Assembly: GCA_963807085.1 (NCBI GenBank) | Contig: CAWEBB010000032.1 | Coordinates: forward strand, 186,001-250,000 | Source: JACKII01 sp963807085 | GTDB lineage: Bacteria > Pseudomonadota > Alphaproteobacteria > Bin95 | Direction of reading: 5' to 3' | Length of the DNA stretch: 64,000 nucleotides | Shown: positions 36,183 to 45,274 of the stretch, piece by piece | Layout of the letters: each line of letters begins with the position of its first letter | Position numbering within the stretch: position 1 is the first letter of the stretch | Position numbers and translations under genes: made by a program | Notes under the pieces: generated by a model | What the model was told of the DNA's origin: nothing | Database searches by the model: none | The model's input: the letters and a program-made list of their open reading frames with translations, nothing else

Positions 36183-37453
36183 TGAGCGCCCCTGTGATCA
36201 ACCAAAGCGTTGCCACCTTGTCGAAGTCGAATTTCGACTTGGAAGCCATCCGCGCCGACTTCCCGATTTTGGAAAGGGAGGTTTACGGCAAGCCGCTGGT
36301 CTTCTTGGACAGCGCGGCGAGTGCCCAGACGCCCCGGCAAGTGGTGGATGTGTTCCGCGACGTCTACGAGAACGACTATGCTAACGTCCATCGTGGCATT
36401 CACTGGCTCAGTCAGCGCTGCACTGACCGGTTCGAGGGCGCGCGCGAGACGGTGGCCCGTTTCATGAACGTGGCGGACGCCGAACAAGTGATCTTTACCA
36501 GCGGTTCGACCGAATCGCTGAACCTGGTGGCAGCCTCCTATGCCCGCTCGACCTTGAAGCCGGGCGACGAAATTCTGCTCTCGGAACTGGAGCATCACTC
36601 CAACATCATCCCCTGGCAGATGGCGGCCAAGGCCACCGGCGCCATTATCAAGGCGATTCCCATCCTGCCGGATGGCCAGATCGACCTGGATGCCTACCGC
36701 GCCCTGCTGGGGAGTGGCCGGGTAAGGATCGTGGCGATCACCCATATTTCCAACGCCCTCGGCACGGTGGTGCCGATCGCCGATGAGATCGTGCCCGCCG
36801 CCCATGCGGCCGGTGCTATCGTCGTGGTGGACGGGAGCCAGGCCGCGCCGCATCTGAAGCTGGATATTCCCGCGCTGGGCGCCGACTTCTATGCCTTTAC
36901 CGGACACAAGGTCTATGGCCCGAACGGTATCGGCGTTCTTTGGGGCCGGCCGGAACTGCTGGACGCCATGCCGCCCTATCAGGGTGGCGGCGAGATGATC
37001 GACTTCGTCTCCATTACCGAGAGCACCTACAAAGACCCGCCCTATCGTTTTGAGGCCGGGACGCCGCCGATTGTCGAGGCCATCGCGCTGGCCCGCGCCA
37101 TGGACTACATGAACGATATCGGCCACGATGCCATTGCGGCGCACGAGCACGACCTGACCGTCTACGCCATGGAGCAGTTGGGCCGGATCCCGGAGGTGAC
37201 GCTGCACGGCACCGCGCCGGACAAGGCGGGCATCATCTCTTTCACCTGGGACGGCGTGCACGCGCACGATGTGGGTACGATCATCGACCGGGCCGGTGTC
37301 GCGCTCCGGGTTGGCCATCACTGCGCCCAGCCGCTGATGGACCGGCTGGGCGTGCCGTCCACGGCGCGGGTGAGCTTTGGTGTCTACAATAGGCGGGCGG
37401 ACGTGGACCGGCTGGTGCAGGCGCTCGACGATGTGCGCGCCATTTTTAGCTGA
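36182..37453 (+). CDS. sufS: Cysteine desulfurase SufS
   Basis: 423 residues from ATG at 36182 (an earlier open frame lies in sufD). PLP lysine is K243 in TGHKVYGPNG, and the reactive C381 is in VGHHCAQPLM. Begins with a leader of about 20 residues, then NFDLEAIRADFPIL and LDSAASAQTPRQV. It mobilises sulfur from cysteine as an enzyme persulfide, usually passed to SufE or SufU; neither is found near here. ATG overlaps the sufD stop. Confidence 0.96.
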   Translation: MSAPVINQSVATLSKSNFDLEAIRADFPILEREVYGKPLVFLDSAASAQTPRQVVDVFRDVYENDYANVHRGIHWLSQRCTDRFEGARETVARFMNVADAEQVIFTSGSTESLNLVAASYARSTLKPGDEILLSELEHHSNIIPWQMAAKATGAIIKAIPILPDGQIDLDAYRALLGSGRVRIVAITHISNALGTVVPIADEIVPAAHAAGAIVVVDGSQAAPHLKLDIPALGADFYAFTGHKVYGPNGIGVLWGRPELLDAMPPYQGGGEMIDFVSITESTYKDPPYRFEAGTPPIVEAIALARAMDYMNDIGHDAIAAHEHDLTVYAMEQLGRIPEVTLHGTAPDKAGIISFTWDGVHAHDVGTIIDRAGVALRVGHHCAQPLMDRLGVPSTARVSFGVYNRRADVDRLVQALDDVRAIFS

Positions 37454-37487
37454 CGACTTCAGGTGACGAGGACAGGAGAGCGGAGCG

Positions 37488-37907
37488 ATGAACTCCCCAT
37501 TTGGCTATCCCGATAATTCGATGTTTATGGACGGCGGCGAGCTCTCGATGGAAGAGCTCAAGCAGCTTTGCGCCCGGCGGGGCGAGCCCCTGCCGAAAGG
37601 GCAGCGCGTCGCCACTGGCGAAGAGGCGATCGAGGCCCTGCGCACAGTTTATGACCCGGAAATACCCGTGAATATTTTCGACCTGGGTCTTATATATGAG
37701 CTGGACATCCACAAGGATGGTTCCGCGCGGGCGGTGATGACTTTGACCGCACCGGGTTGTCCGGTCGCCGGCGAGATGCCGGAAATGGTCGCCGAAGCGT
37801 TGGACCAGGTGGATGGGATCGGCGAGATCGAGGTCACGCTGACCTTCGATCCGCCGTGGACGCCCGAAATGATGAGCGAGGATGCTCGTCTCGCGCTAGG
37901 ATTTTAA
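37488..37907 (+). CDS. SUF system assembly protein, MIP18/DUF59 family (SufT-like)
   Basis: 139 residues. N-terminal leader of ~45 residues, then the DUF59 domain: EAIEALRTVYDPEIPVNIFDLGLIYELDI and MTLTAPGCPVAGEMPEMV, with the conserved cysteine of PGCP, and DPPWTPEMM. Involved in Fe-S maturation downstream of the scaffold. The start has a GAGCG context 34 bp after sufS. Confidence 0.93.
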   Translation: MNSPFGYPDNSMFMDGGELSMEELKQLCARRGEPLPKGQRVATGEEAIEALRTVYDPEIPVNIFDLGLIYELDIHKDGSARAVMTLTAPGCPVAGEMPEMVAEALDQVDGIGEIEVTLTFDPPWTPEMMSEDARLALGF

Positions 37908-37963
37908 CCTAGAGAGAGTTTAGTGCGAGGCAACCCGGACCGAGAAAGAGGAGACAGACTGTC

Positions 37964-38302
37964 GTGGAACGTCCCCCCGTCGTAACCCTGACCGACGCCG
38001 CCGCCGAGCGCGTCAAGGCGTTGGTCGCCAAGAGTGAAGAGCCGGTGCAGGGCCTGCGCATCGGGGTGAAGACCCGTGGCTGCTCTGGCATGAGCTATTC
38101 GGTGGAATACGCCGATGAGCCCAAAAAGTTCGAAGAGGTGGTGGAGCAGAAGGGCGTGAAGCTGTTCATCGACCCGACCGCCGTCATGTTCATTCTGGGT
38201 TCGGAAGTGGATTTTCAGGAAAACCGCTTCGCCAGCGGCTTCACCTTCACCAACCCCAACGAAAAGGGCCGCTGCGGCTGCGGCGAGAGCTTCCACGTCT
38301 GA
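37964..38302 (+). CDS. sufA: Iron-sulfur cluster assembly A-type protein
   Basis: 112 residues starting at a GTG (37964). The three conserved cysteines are in TRGCSGMSYSVEY (about residue 37-43) and GRCGCGESFHV near the C-terminus. Carrier that delivers Fe-S clusters. It closes the suf operon, 56 bp after the SufT-like gene. Confidence 0.95.
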   Translation: MERPPVVTLTDAAAERVKALVAKSEEPVQGLRIGVKTRGCSGMSYSVEYADEPKKFEEVVEQKGVKLFIDPTAVMFILGSEVDFQENRFASGFTFTNPNEKGRCGCGESFHV

Positions 38303-38448
38303 TTGGTGAGGTGTTTCCCGGAAGGCGGCGCAAGCCGGCCGGTCCGGGATCTCGCGCCACTTGAGACTTCGCAAAGAGACTCCCGGATACCGCTGTCGCG
38401 CTTCCGGGGACGCTTGTATGCTGGCGGCCAATAGGAGGGGATTTGCCC

Positions 38449-38877
38449 ATGCCTACCATCAATGGCTCCTGCCATTGCGGCAATCTGCAAGCGATGCTTA
38501 TCACCGAGAAGAAGCCCGAAGAGATGTGGCTGCGGGCGTGTCAGTGCGACTTCTGCCGCTCGCACAACATGCGCTCACTCAGCGACTCCGCCGGGCGGAT
38601 GGAGATGCGCGTGCGGGACGGCAGCCAGCTCAACCGCTACCATTTCGGCCTGGGCATGGTGGACTTCCTGATCTGCCGGAATTGCGGCAACTATATCGGC
38701 GCGGTGCAGGAAGTGGACGGCCAACTCTATGGCATCATGAACGCCAACCTGACCGAAAACCGCGGCGCGCAATTTGGCGAGGCCGAACACCGCCATTATG
38801 AAGAAGAAAGCGGCGAGGAACGCGCTCTCCGCCGCAAAAACGTGTGGACGCCGGCGGCGCTGACGGTCGAAGGCTGA
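38449..38877 (+). CDS. GFA-type (glutathione-dependent formaldehyde-activating-like) protein
   Basis: 142 residues from ATG at 38449 behind AGGAGGGG. Cysteine pairs NGSCHCGN, ACQCDFCRS and ICRNCGNYIG are the zinc-binding pattern of the Mss4-like GFA family. Function unknown; the name comes from one member. It follows sufA by about 145 bp and is not part of the suf unit. Confidence 0.85.
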   Translation: MPTINGSCHCGNLQAMLITEKKPEEMWLRACQCDFCRSHNMRSLSDSAGRMEMRVRDGSQLNRYHFGLGMVDFLICRNCGNYIGAVQEVDGQLYGIMNANLTENRGAQFGEAEHRHYEEESGEERALRRKNVWTPAALTVEG

Positions 38878-38926
38878 ATGACGGCGCACCTGCTTGACTG
38901 AAGCCTGCCACAGGCTGTGTTCGCTG

Positions 38927-39909
38927 CTAAGGAAGGAGCACGGCTGCTCCCGTTAACCGTCCGTGACGCAGGTCGGCAAGCGCGGTATTGGCCTGCTCCA
39001 GCGGGTAGGTGCTGACCGCCGTCTCAACGCCCGCTTGTGCTGCAATCTCCAGAAACTCCAGCCCGTCCTGCCGGGTCAGGTTTGCCACCGAGACTACCTG
39101 TCGCTCGCCCCAAAGAATGCTGTAGGGGAAGGTGGGAATGTCGCTCATATGGATGCCGCCGCAGACCACAGTGCCACCCTTGCGCACTGCCCGGAGCGCC
39201 GTTGGCACCAGACTGCCCACGGGGGCAAAGATGATGGCGGCGTCCAGCTGGAAGGGCGACGGCTCGTCGGACCCCCGGCCCAGTCCGCGCCCAGGCTGCG
39301 GGCAAATTGCTGGGCGGCATTGTCGCCCGGGCGGGTGAATGCCGCGAGCGTGCGCCCCTGCCAGACTGCGATCTGCGCCAGGATGTGGGCCGCCGCGCCA
39401 AAGCCATAGATGCCGAGCCGTTCAGCCTCACCTGCCATTTTCAGCGAGCGGTAGCCGATCAGGCCGGCGCAGAGCAGCGGCGCGAGTTCGGCATCGCTTT
39501 TGCCGCCGGGCAGTGGCAGGACGAATCGGGCATCGGCGACGCACATCTCGGCAAAGCCGCCGTTGACAGTGTAGCCGGTGAACTCCGGTGCATCGCAGAG
39601 ATTCTCCTGCTGCATGTTGCAGTAACGACAGTGGCCGCAGGTATGGCCCAGCCAGGGAACACCCACCCGTTGCCCCAGGGTCAGCCCGTCGACCGCGTCA
39701 CCCAAAGCATCGATCCGCCCGACGATCTCGTGGCCCGGCACCAATGGCAGTTTGGGCTCGGTCAGGTCGCCATCGACGACGTGCAGATCGGTGCGGCAGA
39801 CGCCGCAGGCCGAAATCGCAATGCGGACCTGGCCGGGCCCGGGCCTCGGAACGCTCAGTTGCCGCATTTCGAGCGGCTCACCCTGGCGGGCCAGGACCAT
39901 CGCTCGCAT
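38927..39909 (-). pseudogene. Zinc-binding alcohol dehydrogenase with a one-base frameshift
   Basis: N-terminal part (39909 to about 39277) is intact: zinc ligands in GVCRTDLHVVDGD, VPGHEIVGRI and the structural CGHCRYCNMQQENLC motif; then GIYGFGAAAHILAQIA. At the run of five C (39272-39276; G on the coding strand), one base is missing: restoring it gives AGGSDEPSPFQLDAAIIFAPVGSLVPTALR..., which continues in the other frame to the stop at 38927. About 328 residues if repaired. Probably a sequencing error in a homopolymer or a recent loss. Confidence 0.85.
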
Positions 39910-40056
39910 CGCCCAATCCTCTCGTTCATCGTAGACCGGGATTGGCCATCTCTACAGGCGCATCACCCAGGGCGCCATCATCGTAAACTCGCATCCTCGC
40001 GGTTGCGATGGACGACAATGGCCGGTTCCCGGCAATTGCATGGCTGTCATCCGGCA

Positions 40057-40440
40057 TCAACCGGAGCCGCTGCCATAGGGCCGGGTCAGGATTTCGAGAT
40101 TGTGGCCATCCGGGTCGTCAAAATACAGGCCGCGGCCATTGTCGCGGCGGTTGATTTCTCCCGGTTTTTCGTGGTGCGGGTCCGCCCAGTAATCGAGGCT
40201 CTTGGCCTTGATGCGCGCGAAAATCTCGTCGAACTCCGCCTCGCTCACCAAAAAGGCATAGTGCTGAGAAGGCACCTCGCCCGCAGTGCTGTGGAAATCC
40301 AGCGAGGTTTCACCGGCTTGCACCACGGTAAATGGTCCGAAGCTGCCAGGCGCCGAAAGGCCAAGGATCTCGCTTAGGAATGCGGCCGATCTGTCCTGAT
40401 CCTTTGCGGCGACGATGGTGTGGTTGAGTTGAACTGCCAT
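40057..40440 (-). CDS. VOC family protein (glyoxalase/bleomycin-resistance type)
   Basis: 127 residues from ATG at 40440, at the first sensible MAVQLNHTIVAAKDQDRSAAFLSEILGL. The repeat edge DYWADPHHEKPGEINRRDNGRGLYFDDPDGHNLEILT supplies typical metal ligands (His, Glu). Members include dioxygenases, epimerases and antibiotic-binding proteins; no specific role is claimed. Divergent from panB. Confidence 0.9.
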   Translation of the reverse strand: MAVQLNHTIVAAKDQDRSAAFLSEILGLSAPGSFGPFTVVQAGETSLDFHSTAGEVPSQHYAFLVSEAEFDEIFARIKAKSLDYWADPHHEKPGEINRRDNGRGLYFDDPDGHNLEILTRPYGSGSG

Positions 40441-40664
40441 GGACTTGGCTCCTTGTTCGTCATGCGGTGCCCTGCCTGTTGGCCGGTACGGTCGCATGTA
40501 AAAGATAGGTTGTGCGCGGCCACACGCGGCGCAAGTGGGGACGGCGCCTCGCGGCCGACGGCTGGCAGCATGGCTGCGTTTCCGATTTTCCGGCTTGCGT
40601 TGGCAATCGTTATGGGGCGTCTTGCGGTGCCGATTGCATTCCGTGTCACGAGTAGGGAATTCTC

Positions 40665-41483
40665 ATGGCCCGCCCTGCCGCCCGTATTACGCCTCCCGCC
40701 ATTAAAGCCCGCAAGGGCGGGGAGCCCATCGCCTGTCTCACCGCCTACACCACGCCGATCGCCAGATTGGTGGACGCGCACTGCGATCTGATCCTGGTCG
40801 GCGACTCCCTGGGTATGGTGGTCTACGGGCTGCCCTCCACCATCGGCGTCACCATGGAGATGATGATTGCCCACGGCCAGGCAACGATGCGGGGCGCCAA
40901 CCGCGCGTGCGTGGTGGTTGACATGCCCTTCGGCTCCTATGAGGAAAGCCCGGAACAGGCCATGCGCAATGCCGCCCGCATCATGATCGAGACCGGCTGC
41001 CAGGCGGTGAAGCTGGAAGGTGGCGAGAGCATGGCACCCACCATCCGCTTTCTGACCGAGCGAAGCGTGCCGGTCATGGCGCATATCGGCCTGCGCCCCC
41101 AGGCCGTAAACACGTTCGGCGGCTACAAGGTGCAGGGGCGGGACGATGCCTCCCGCGCGCAGGTACTGGCCGACGCAAAGGCCATCAGCGATGCCGGCGC
41201 GTTCGGCGTCGTGATCGAAAAAACGGCGGAGGAGATCTCGCGCGAGATTACCCAGGCCATTCCCATTCCGACCATCGGCATCGGCGCCTCGCTCGCCTGC
41301 GACGGGCAAATCCTGGTGGTGGACGATATCCTCGGCATGTTCACCGATTTCCGCCCGAAGTTCGCCAAGCCCTATGCGGAATTGGCAGAGGACGCGGGTG
41401 AGGCGATCCGGAGCTATGCCGACGACGTGCGCGCCCATCGCTTTCCGGGGCCGGAGCACGTGTTCGGCGGCAAGAAAGGCTGA
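40665..41483 (+). CDS. panB: 3-methyl-2-oxobutanoate hydroxymethyltransferase
   Basis: 272 residues. Landmarks: YTTPIARLVDAHCDLILVGDSLGMVVYG near 27-55, MPFGSYEESPEQAMRNAARI and GIGASLACDGQILVVDDILGM. Catalyses the first committed step of pantothenate (CoA) synthesis, adding a hydroxymethyl group from 5,10-methylene-THF to alpha-ketoisovalerate. It is not linked to panC here. The start ATG 40665 has a TAGGGAA site. Confidence 0.97.
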   Translation: MARPAARITPPAIKARKGGEPIACLTAYTTPIARLVDAHCDLILVGDSLGMVVYGLPSTIGVTMEMMIAHGQATMRGANRACVVVDMPFGSYEESPEQAMRNAARIMIETGCQAVKLEGGESMAPTIRFLTERSVPVMAHIGLRPQAVNTFGGYKVQGRDDASRAQVLADAKAISDAGAFGVVIEKTAEEISREITQAIPIPTIGIGASLACDGQILVVDDILGMFTDFRPKFAKPYAELAEDAGEAIRSYADDVRAHRFPGPEHVFGGKKG

Positions 41484-41583
41484 GATCCGCCACTGCTTGG
41501 CGGCGCTCTGGCCAAACGCGCTCGCCGGAGGCAATCTGGCGGCAGTTGCTCTTCTGGAGCCCTGGCAGGAGGCCGTTCCGACG

Positions 41584-42342
41584 ATGGCTGACAAAAACAA
41601 ATTTGCCCTGATCACCGGTGCCGGTTCCGGCATTGGCCGCTATTCGGCGCTGGGGCTACTGAACGATGGCTGGCACGTGGCCCTTTCCGGCCGCCGCGCC
41701 GCTGCGCTGGACGAGACCGTGGCCATGGCCGGGCCGGACGGAGCGCGAGCCCTGCCGATCCCGAGCGATGTTTCGGCACCGGACGGGGTGAAGAAACTGT
41801 TCGAAACCTACCGCGCCCAGTGGTCCCGGCTCGATATGCTGTTCAACAATGCGGGCATGGGCGCCCCGCCGGTGCCGCTGGAGGATCTGACCATCGATCA
41901 ATGGCAGAATGTGGTCAACGTGAACCTGACCGGCGCGTTCCTCTGCACCCAGGAAGCGTTCCGCATCATGAAGGCGCAAGACCCTAAGGGCGGGCGGATC
42001 ATCAACAACGGCTCGATCTCCGCCCATGCGCCCCGGCCGTTTTCCTCGCCCTATACGGCAACCAAGCACGCGGTTACGGGGCTCACCAAGGCTACGTCGC
42101 TGGACGGCCGTGGCTATGACATCGTCGCCTGCCAGATCGATATCGGCAACGCCGAAACGCCGATGACCCAGCGCATGAAGGCGGGGGTGTTGCAGCCGGA
42201 CGGCTCGACGCGGGTGGAGCCGGTGATGGATGTGCGCAACGTGGCCGACACAATCGTGCTGATGGCGAATATGAGCCTGGAAGCGAACATTCAGACGGTC
42301 ACGGTGATGGCGTCGAAAATGCCGTTCGTCGGACGGGGGTAG
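41584..42342 (+). CDS. SDR family oxidoreductase
   Basis: 252 residues from ATG at 41584 (frame open upstream). TGAGSGIGR cofactor motif at about 11-19, NNAG near 94, catalytic Ser in NNGSISAHA and YTATKHAV (Tyr/Lys) present, so it should be active. Starts MADKNKFALITGA. It is 100 bp after panB and 96 bp before the SMP-30 protein. Substrate unknown; the surroundings suggest alcohol or ketone chemistry. Confidence 0.92.
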   Translation: MADKNKFALITGAGSGIGRYSALGLLNDGWHVALSGRRAAALDETVAMAGPDGARALPIPSDVSAPDGVKKLFETYRAQWSRLDMLFNNAGMGAPPVPLEDLTIDQWQNVVNVNLTGAFLCTQEAFRIMKAQDPKGGRIINNGSISAHAPRPFSSPYTATKHAVTGLTKATSLDGRGYDIVACQIDIGNAETPMTQRMKAGVLQPDGSTRVEPVMDVRNVADTIVLMANMSLEANIQTVTVMASKMPFVGRG

Positions 42343-42438
42343 AGTGCCTCTCTCTCTTTCCTTCTTCACCTTTCGACAGGCTTTAAGACGAAATCAGGCG
42401 GGAACCGAACTCGCCGCGCAATACAAGGAAACGCGTCG

Positions 42439-43356
42439 ATGTCCTGGTATCCCCCACCCGAAACCATCACCGCCGAGGTCTTCTGCGAGGTGCCGGCCGA
42501 ATACCGCCGCCGGGAGCGTTCGGTCTGGGCGGATACCAACCGCCAGGGCGCGTCCGTCGATTGCTTTGTCGAGGGGCCGAGCTTCGACCGGCAGGGCAAT
42601 CTCTACTTCACCGACATTCCCTGGGGCCGGGTCTTCCGCGCTGCGCCGGACGGCACGGTCGATCTGATCGCCGAATATGATGGCGAGCCGAACGGCCTGC
42701 GCATTCACCAGGACGGTGGTATTTTCATTACGGACTCCAAGCACGGCATCATGCAACTCGATCCAGCCACGGGCGCGGTGAGCGAGCACTGCACGCGTTT
42801 CAGGCTGGAGTCGTTCAAGGGCTGCAACGACTTGGCCTATGCCAGCGACGGCACGCTCGCCTGGACCGACCAGGGCCAAACCGGCCTGCAGGACCCGACG
42901 GGCCGGGTGTTCCGTCAGACGCCGGATGGCAAAGTGGACCTGCTGCTGAAAGGCATTCCGAGCCCGAACGGCCTGGTCTGGAGTCTGGACGACAAGATGC
43001 TGTATGTGGCGGTGACCCGTGCCAACGCCATATGGCGGGTGCCGATCATGCTGGACGGTCAGCCCTCGAAAGTCGGTACCTTCATCCAGATGTCCGGCGG
43101 TACCGGTCCGGACGGCATTACCATTACGGCCGATGGCGGGCTGGTGATCAGCCATGTGGGCCTGGGCGCGATCTGGGTGATGGATCAGTTCGGCCAGCCG
43201 CTCTACCGGGTGAACTCGCCGACCGGGCATGCGACCACCAACGTCGCGTTTGGCGGACCCGGGAACAAAGACCTGTACATCACGGAGAGCGAGACCGGCA
43301 CCATCCTGAAGGCGACGCTGCCGGTTGCGGGGGCGACGCTGTATTCGCATCGGTAG
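42439..43356 (+). CDS. SMP-30/gluconolactonase/LRE family protein
   Basis: 305 residues. A six-bladed beta-propeller pattern is visible: EGPSFDRQGNLYFTDIPWGRVFRAAPDG, DGGIFITDSKHGIMQLDPATG, FKGCNDLAYASDGTLAWTDQG, SPNGLVWSLDDKMLYVAVTRANAIWR and GPDGITITADGGLVISHVG. Members hydrolyse lactones with a divalent metal. A natural partner would be an enzyme producing a lactone; a Baeyer-Villiger-type gene lies 2.3 kb away. Start has a CAAGGAAA site. Confidence 0.92.
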   Translation: MSWYPPPETITAEVFCEVPAEYRRRERSVWADTNRQGASVDCFVEGPSFDRQGNLYFTDIPWGRVFRAAPDGTVDLIAEYDGEPNGLRIHQDGGIFITDSKHGIMQLDPATGAVSEHCTRFRLESFKGCNDLAYASDGTLAWTDQGQTGLQDPTGRVFRQTPDGKVDLLLKGIPSPNGLVWSLDDKMLYVAVTRANAIWRVPIMLDGQPSKVGTFIQMSGGTGPDGITITADGGLVISHVGLGAIWVMDQFGQPLYRVNSPTGHATTNVAFGGPGNKDLYITESETGTILKATLPVAGATLYSHR

Positions 43357-43367
43357 CGGACGCGGTA

Positions 43368-44342
43368 CTACAGCCGACGCAAGGGGCGGCGGCTGGCGTT
43401 CGGGCCGGCGACCTGCCGCTCGCGCCAGAAGACATAGACGCCGGAAGCGGAGATCAATCCCGAACCGGCAATGACCCAGGGGCCGGGCAGGTGGGCGAAC
43501 ATCTGCCAGCCGAGCAGGATGGCCAGCGGCAGGGCGATGTATTCGAACGGGGCGATAATGGCGACGTCGGCCGACCGGTACGCCCGCGCCATGGAATAAC
43601 CGGTCGCGCCCGAGAGCATGCCCAGGAACAGCAGCAGCGCCCAGTCTTCGGCCGGCGGCCAGATCCAGGCCCGCAACAGGAATGCCAGGCTGGGATTGTC
43701 GACGCCCTCGGCAAAGCGGCCATCCCCCGCCGCGAACCAGAACGCGGCGCTGACGCCGATGAAGGTCAGTTGCGTATAGGCCGCCATCGCCGATGCCTTG
43801 GACACCACGCCGAGCTTGCGCGTGAGTATCTGCATGACGGCATAGGCAAAGGCCGCCAGCACTGGCAGCAACAGGGTGATCCGGTCGGCGGTGCCGGCGA
43901 TCTCGACCCCCGGCCGCATCATGACCAGGACGCCGAGAAATCCCAGCAGCACCGCGGAGAGCCGGCGCATGCCGACTTTCTCGCCCAAAATCGGGATGGA
44001 CAGCAGGGTGATGAACAGCGGCGCCACGTAGAACAGGGCGGTCGCATCGGCGAGCGGGATCGACGCGAGCGCGGCGAAATAGGTCATGTTGGCGATGACG
44101 ATGCAAAGCCCGCGCAGCAGATGCAGGGCAGGCTGCTTTGTTTTGAGCGCACGGAAGCCACCCTCGAATTGCAGCAGCATCAGGCTGAGGCACAGACCGA
44201 CGGCGGAGCGGATGAACACCATCTGGTGCAGCGGGTACTGGTCGGAAAACTGCTTGATCAGGGCATCGTTGACGGAAATGCAAAGCATTCCGAAACAAAT
44301 AAAGGCTATTCCGGCCCCGGGATTGTCGCCAGTTTGAGCCAT
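43368..44342 (-). CDS. DMT (EamA) family transporter
   Basis: 324 residues, about ten membrane segments in two EamA repeats (for instance SLMLLQFEGGFRALKTKQ, and the YRSADVAIIAPFEYIALPLAILLGWQMFAHLPG portion typical of the second repeat). Putative metabolite exporter; substrate unknown. Convergent with the SMP-30 gene (11 bp gap) and divergent from the following SDR. Confidence 0.9.
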   Translation of the reverse strand: MAQTGDNPGAGIAFICFGMLCISVNDALIKQFSDQYPLHQMVFIRSAVGLCLSLMLLQFEGGFRALKTKQPALHLLRGLCIVIANMTYFAALASIPLADATALFYVAPLFITLLSIPILGEKVGMRRLSAVLLGFLGVLVMMRPGVEIAGTADRITLLLPVLAAFAYAVMQILTRKLGVVSKASAMAAYTQLTFIGVSAAFWFAAGDGRFAEGVDNPSLAFLLRAWIWPPAEDWALLLFLGMLSGATGYSMARAYRSADVAIIAPFEYIALPLAILLGWQMFAHLPGPWVIAGSGLISASGVYVFWRERQVAGPNASRRPLRRL

Positions 44343-44403
44343 CGTCTACGAAATCCTTGTGCCAAGCGTTGGCCGGATGAGTTGAGGGAGGAACTGGGAA
44401 ACC

Positions 44404-45165
44404 ATGAAGTCAGTCTGCTTGGTAATCGGCGCGGGCGCCGGCATCGGCGGCAACGTCGGGAAGCGCTTTGCCCGTGAAGGCTATCACGCCGTTCTGTGCC
44501 GACGAAGCGACGAGGCGGGCCTGCGCAAACTGCTCGCCGATATCGAGTCCGAGGGCGGCACTGCCTCCGGCTATCTGCTGAACGCCGTGGAGCCGGACGC
44601 CATCGAGGATCGGACCGCGGCGGTGGAGAAGGAGATCGGCCCGATCGAGGTAGTGGTCTTCAATCTGGGCGCGCAGATCGGCAATCGCTCGCTGGCGGAA
44701 ACCTCGTACAAGCAGTTTGAATTGGGCTGGCGGATGGCGACGTTCGCGCTGTTCCGGGTGGCGTCCTGCGTGTGCCCGCTGATGGTGGAGCGGGGCGGCG
44801 GCACGATCCTGGTCACGTCGGCGACGGCGGCAATGCGCGGCAATGGCGGTCAGCATTCCCATGCCGCAGCCATGGCGGGGCGCCGGATGCTCTGTCAGAG
44901 TTTGAATGCGGAATTCGCGCCAAAGGGCATTCATGTGGCGCATATCGTGATCGATGGCTCTGTCGATGCGCCGGACACGCTCGGCAAGGTGCTGGGGCCG
45001 GAACGCTTCCAGCAATTGCGCGAGACCAAGGGTACTGAGGACGGCCTGCTGGTGCCGGACCGGATTGCGGATACCTACTGGCACGTGCACCAACAGCATC
45101 GCTCCGCCTGGACGTTCGAGCTGGATTTGCGGGCCTTCTCCGACCGGGCGTGGTGGAACCACTAA
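44404..45165 (+). CDS. SDR family protein lacking the canonical Tyr-Lys pair
   Basis: 253 residues. Cofactor-binding GAGAGIGGNVG near residue 10 and the QIGNRSLAE region are typical. Where most SDRs have YxxxK, this one reads HSHAAAMAGRRML, i.e. His and Met at the catalytic positions, followed by EFAPKGIHVAHIVIDG. Several related proteins of this subgroup lack the Tyr, but loss of the Lys is unusual. Either non-enzymatic or using an altered mechanism. Divergent from the DMT transporter. Confidence 0.85.
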   Translation: MKSVCLVIGAGAGIGGNVGKRFAREGYHAVLCRRSDEAGLRKLLADIESEGGTASGYLLNAVEPDAIEDRTAAVEKEIGPIEVVVFNLGAQIGNRSLAETSYKQFELGWRMATFALFRVASCVCPLMVERGGGTILVTSATAAMRGNGGQHSHAAAMAGRRMLCQSLNAEFAPKGIHVAHIVIDGSVDAPDTLGKVLGPERFQQLRETKGTEDGLLVPDRIADTYWHVHQQHRSAWTFELDLRAFSDRAWWNH

Positions 45166-45274
45166 GCGTTGGGGGAACGCTCCGGCTGAAGTAAGTGGTG
45201 CGATCCGATTTGCATTCGCGGGGCGTATTGGTCTTTAGTATCGGCTGACCGCATTTACAGGATACTGCCGACGC

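Noticed and set aside
36179..37321. 380-residue minus-strand frame opposite sufS
   Set aside because: Shadow; sufS carries complete PLP and Cys motifs.
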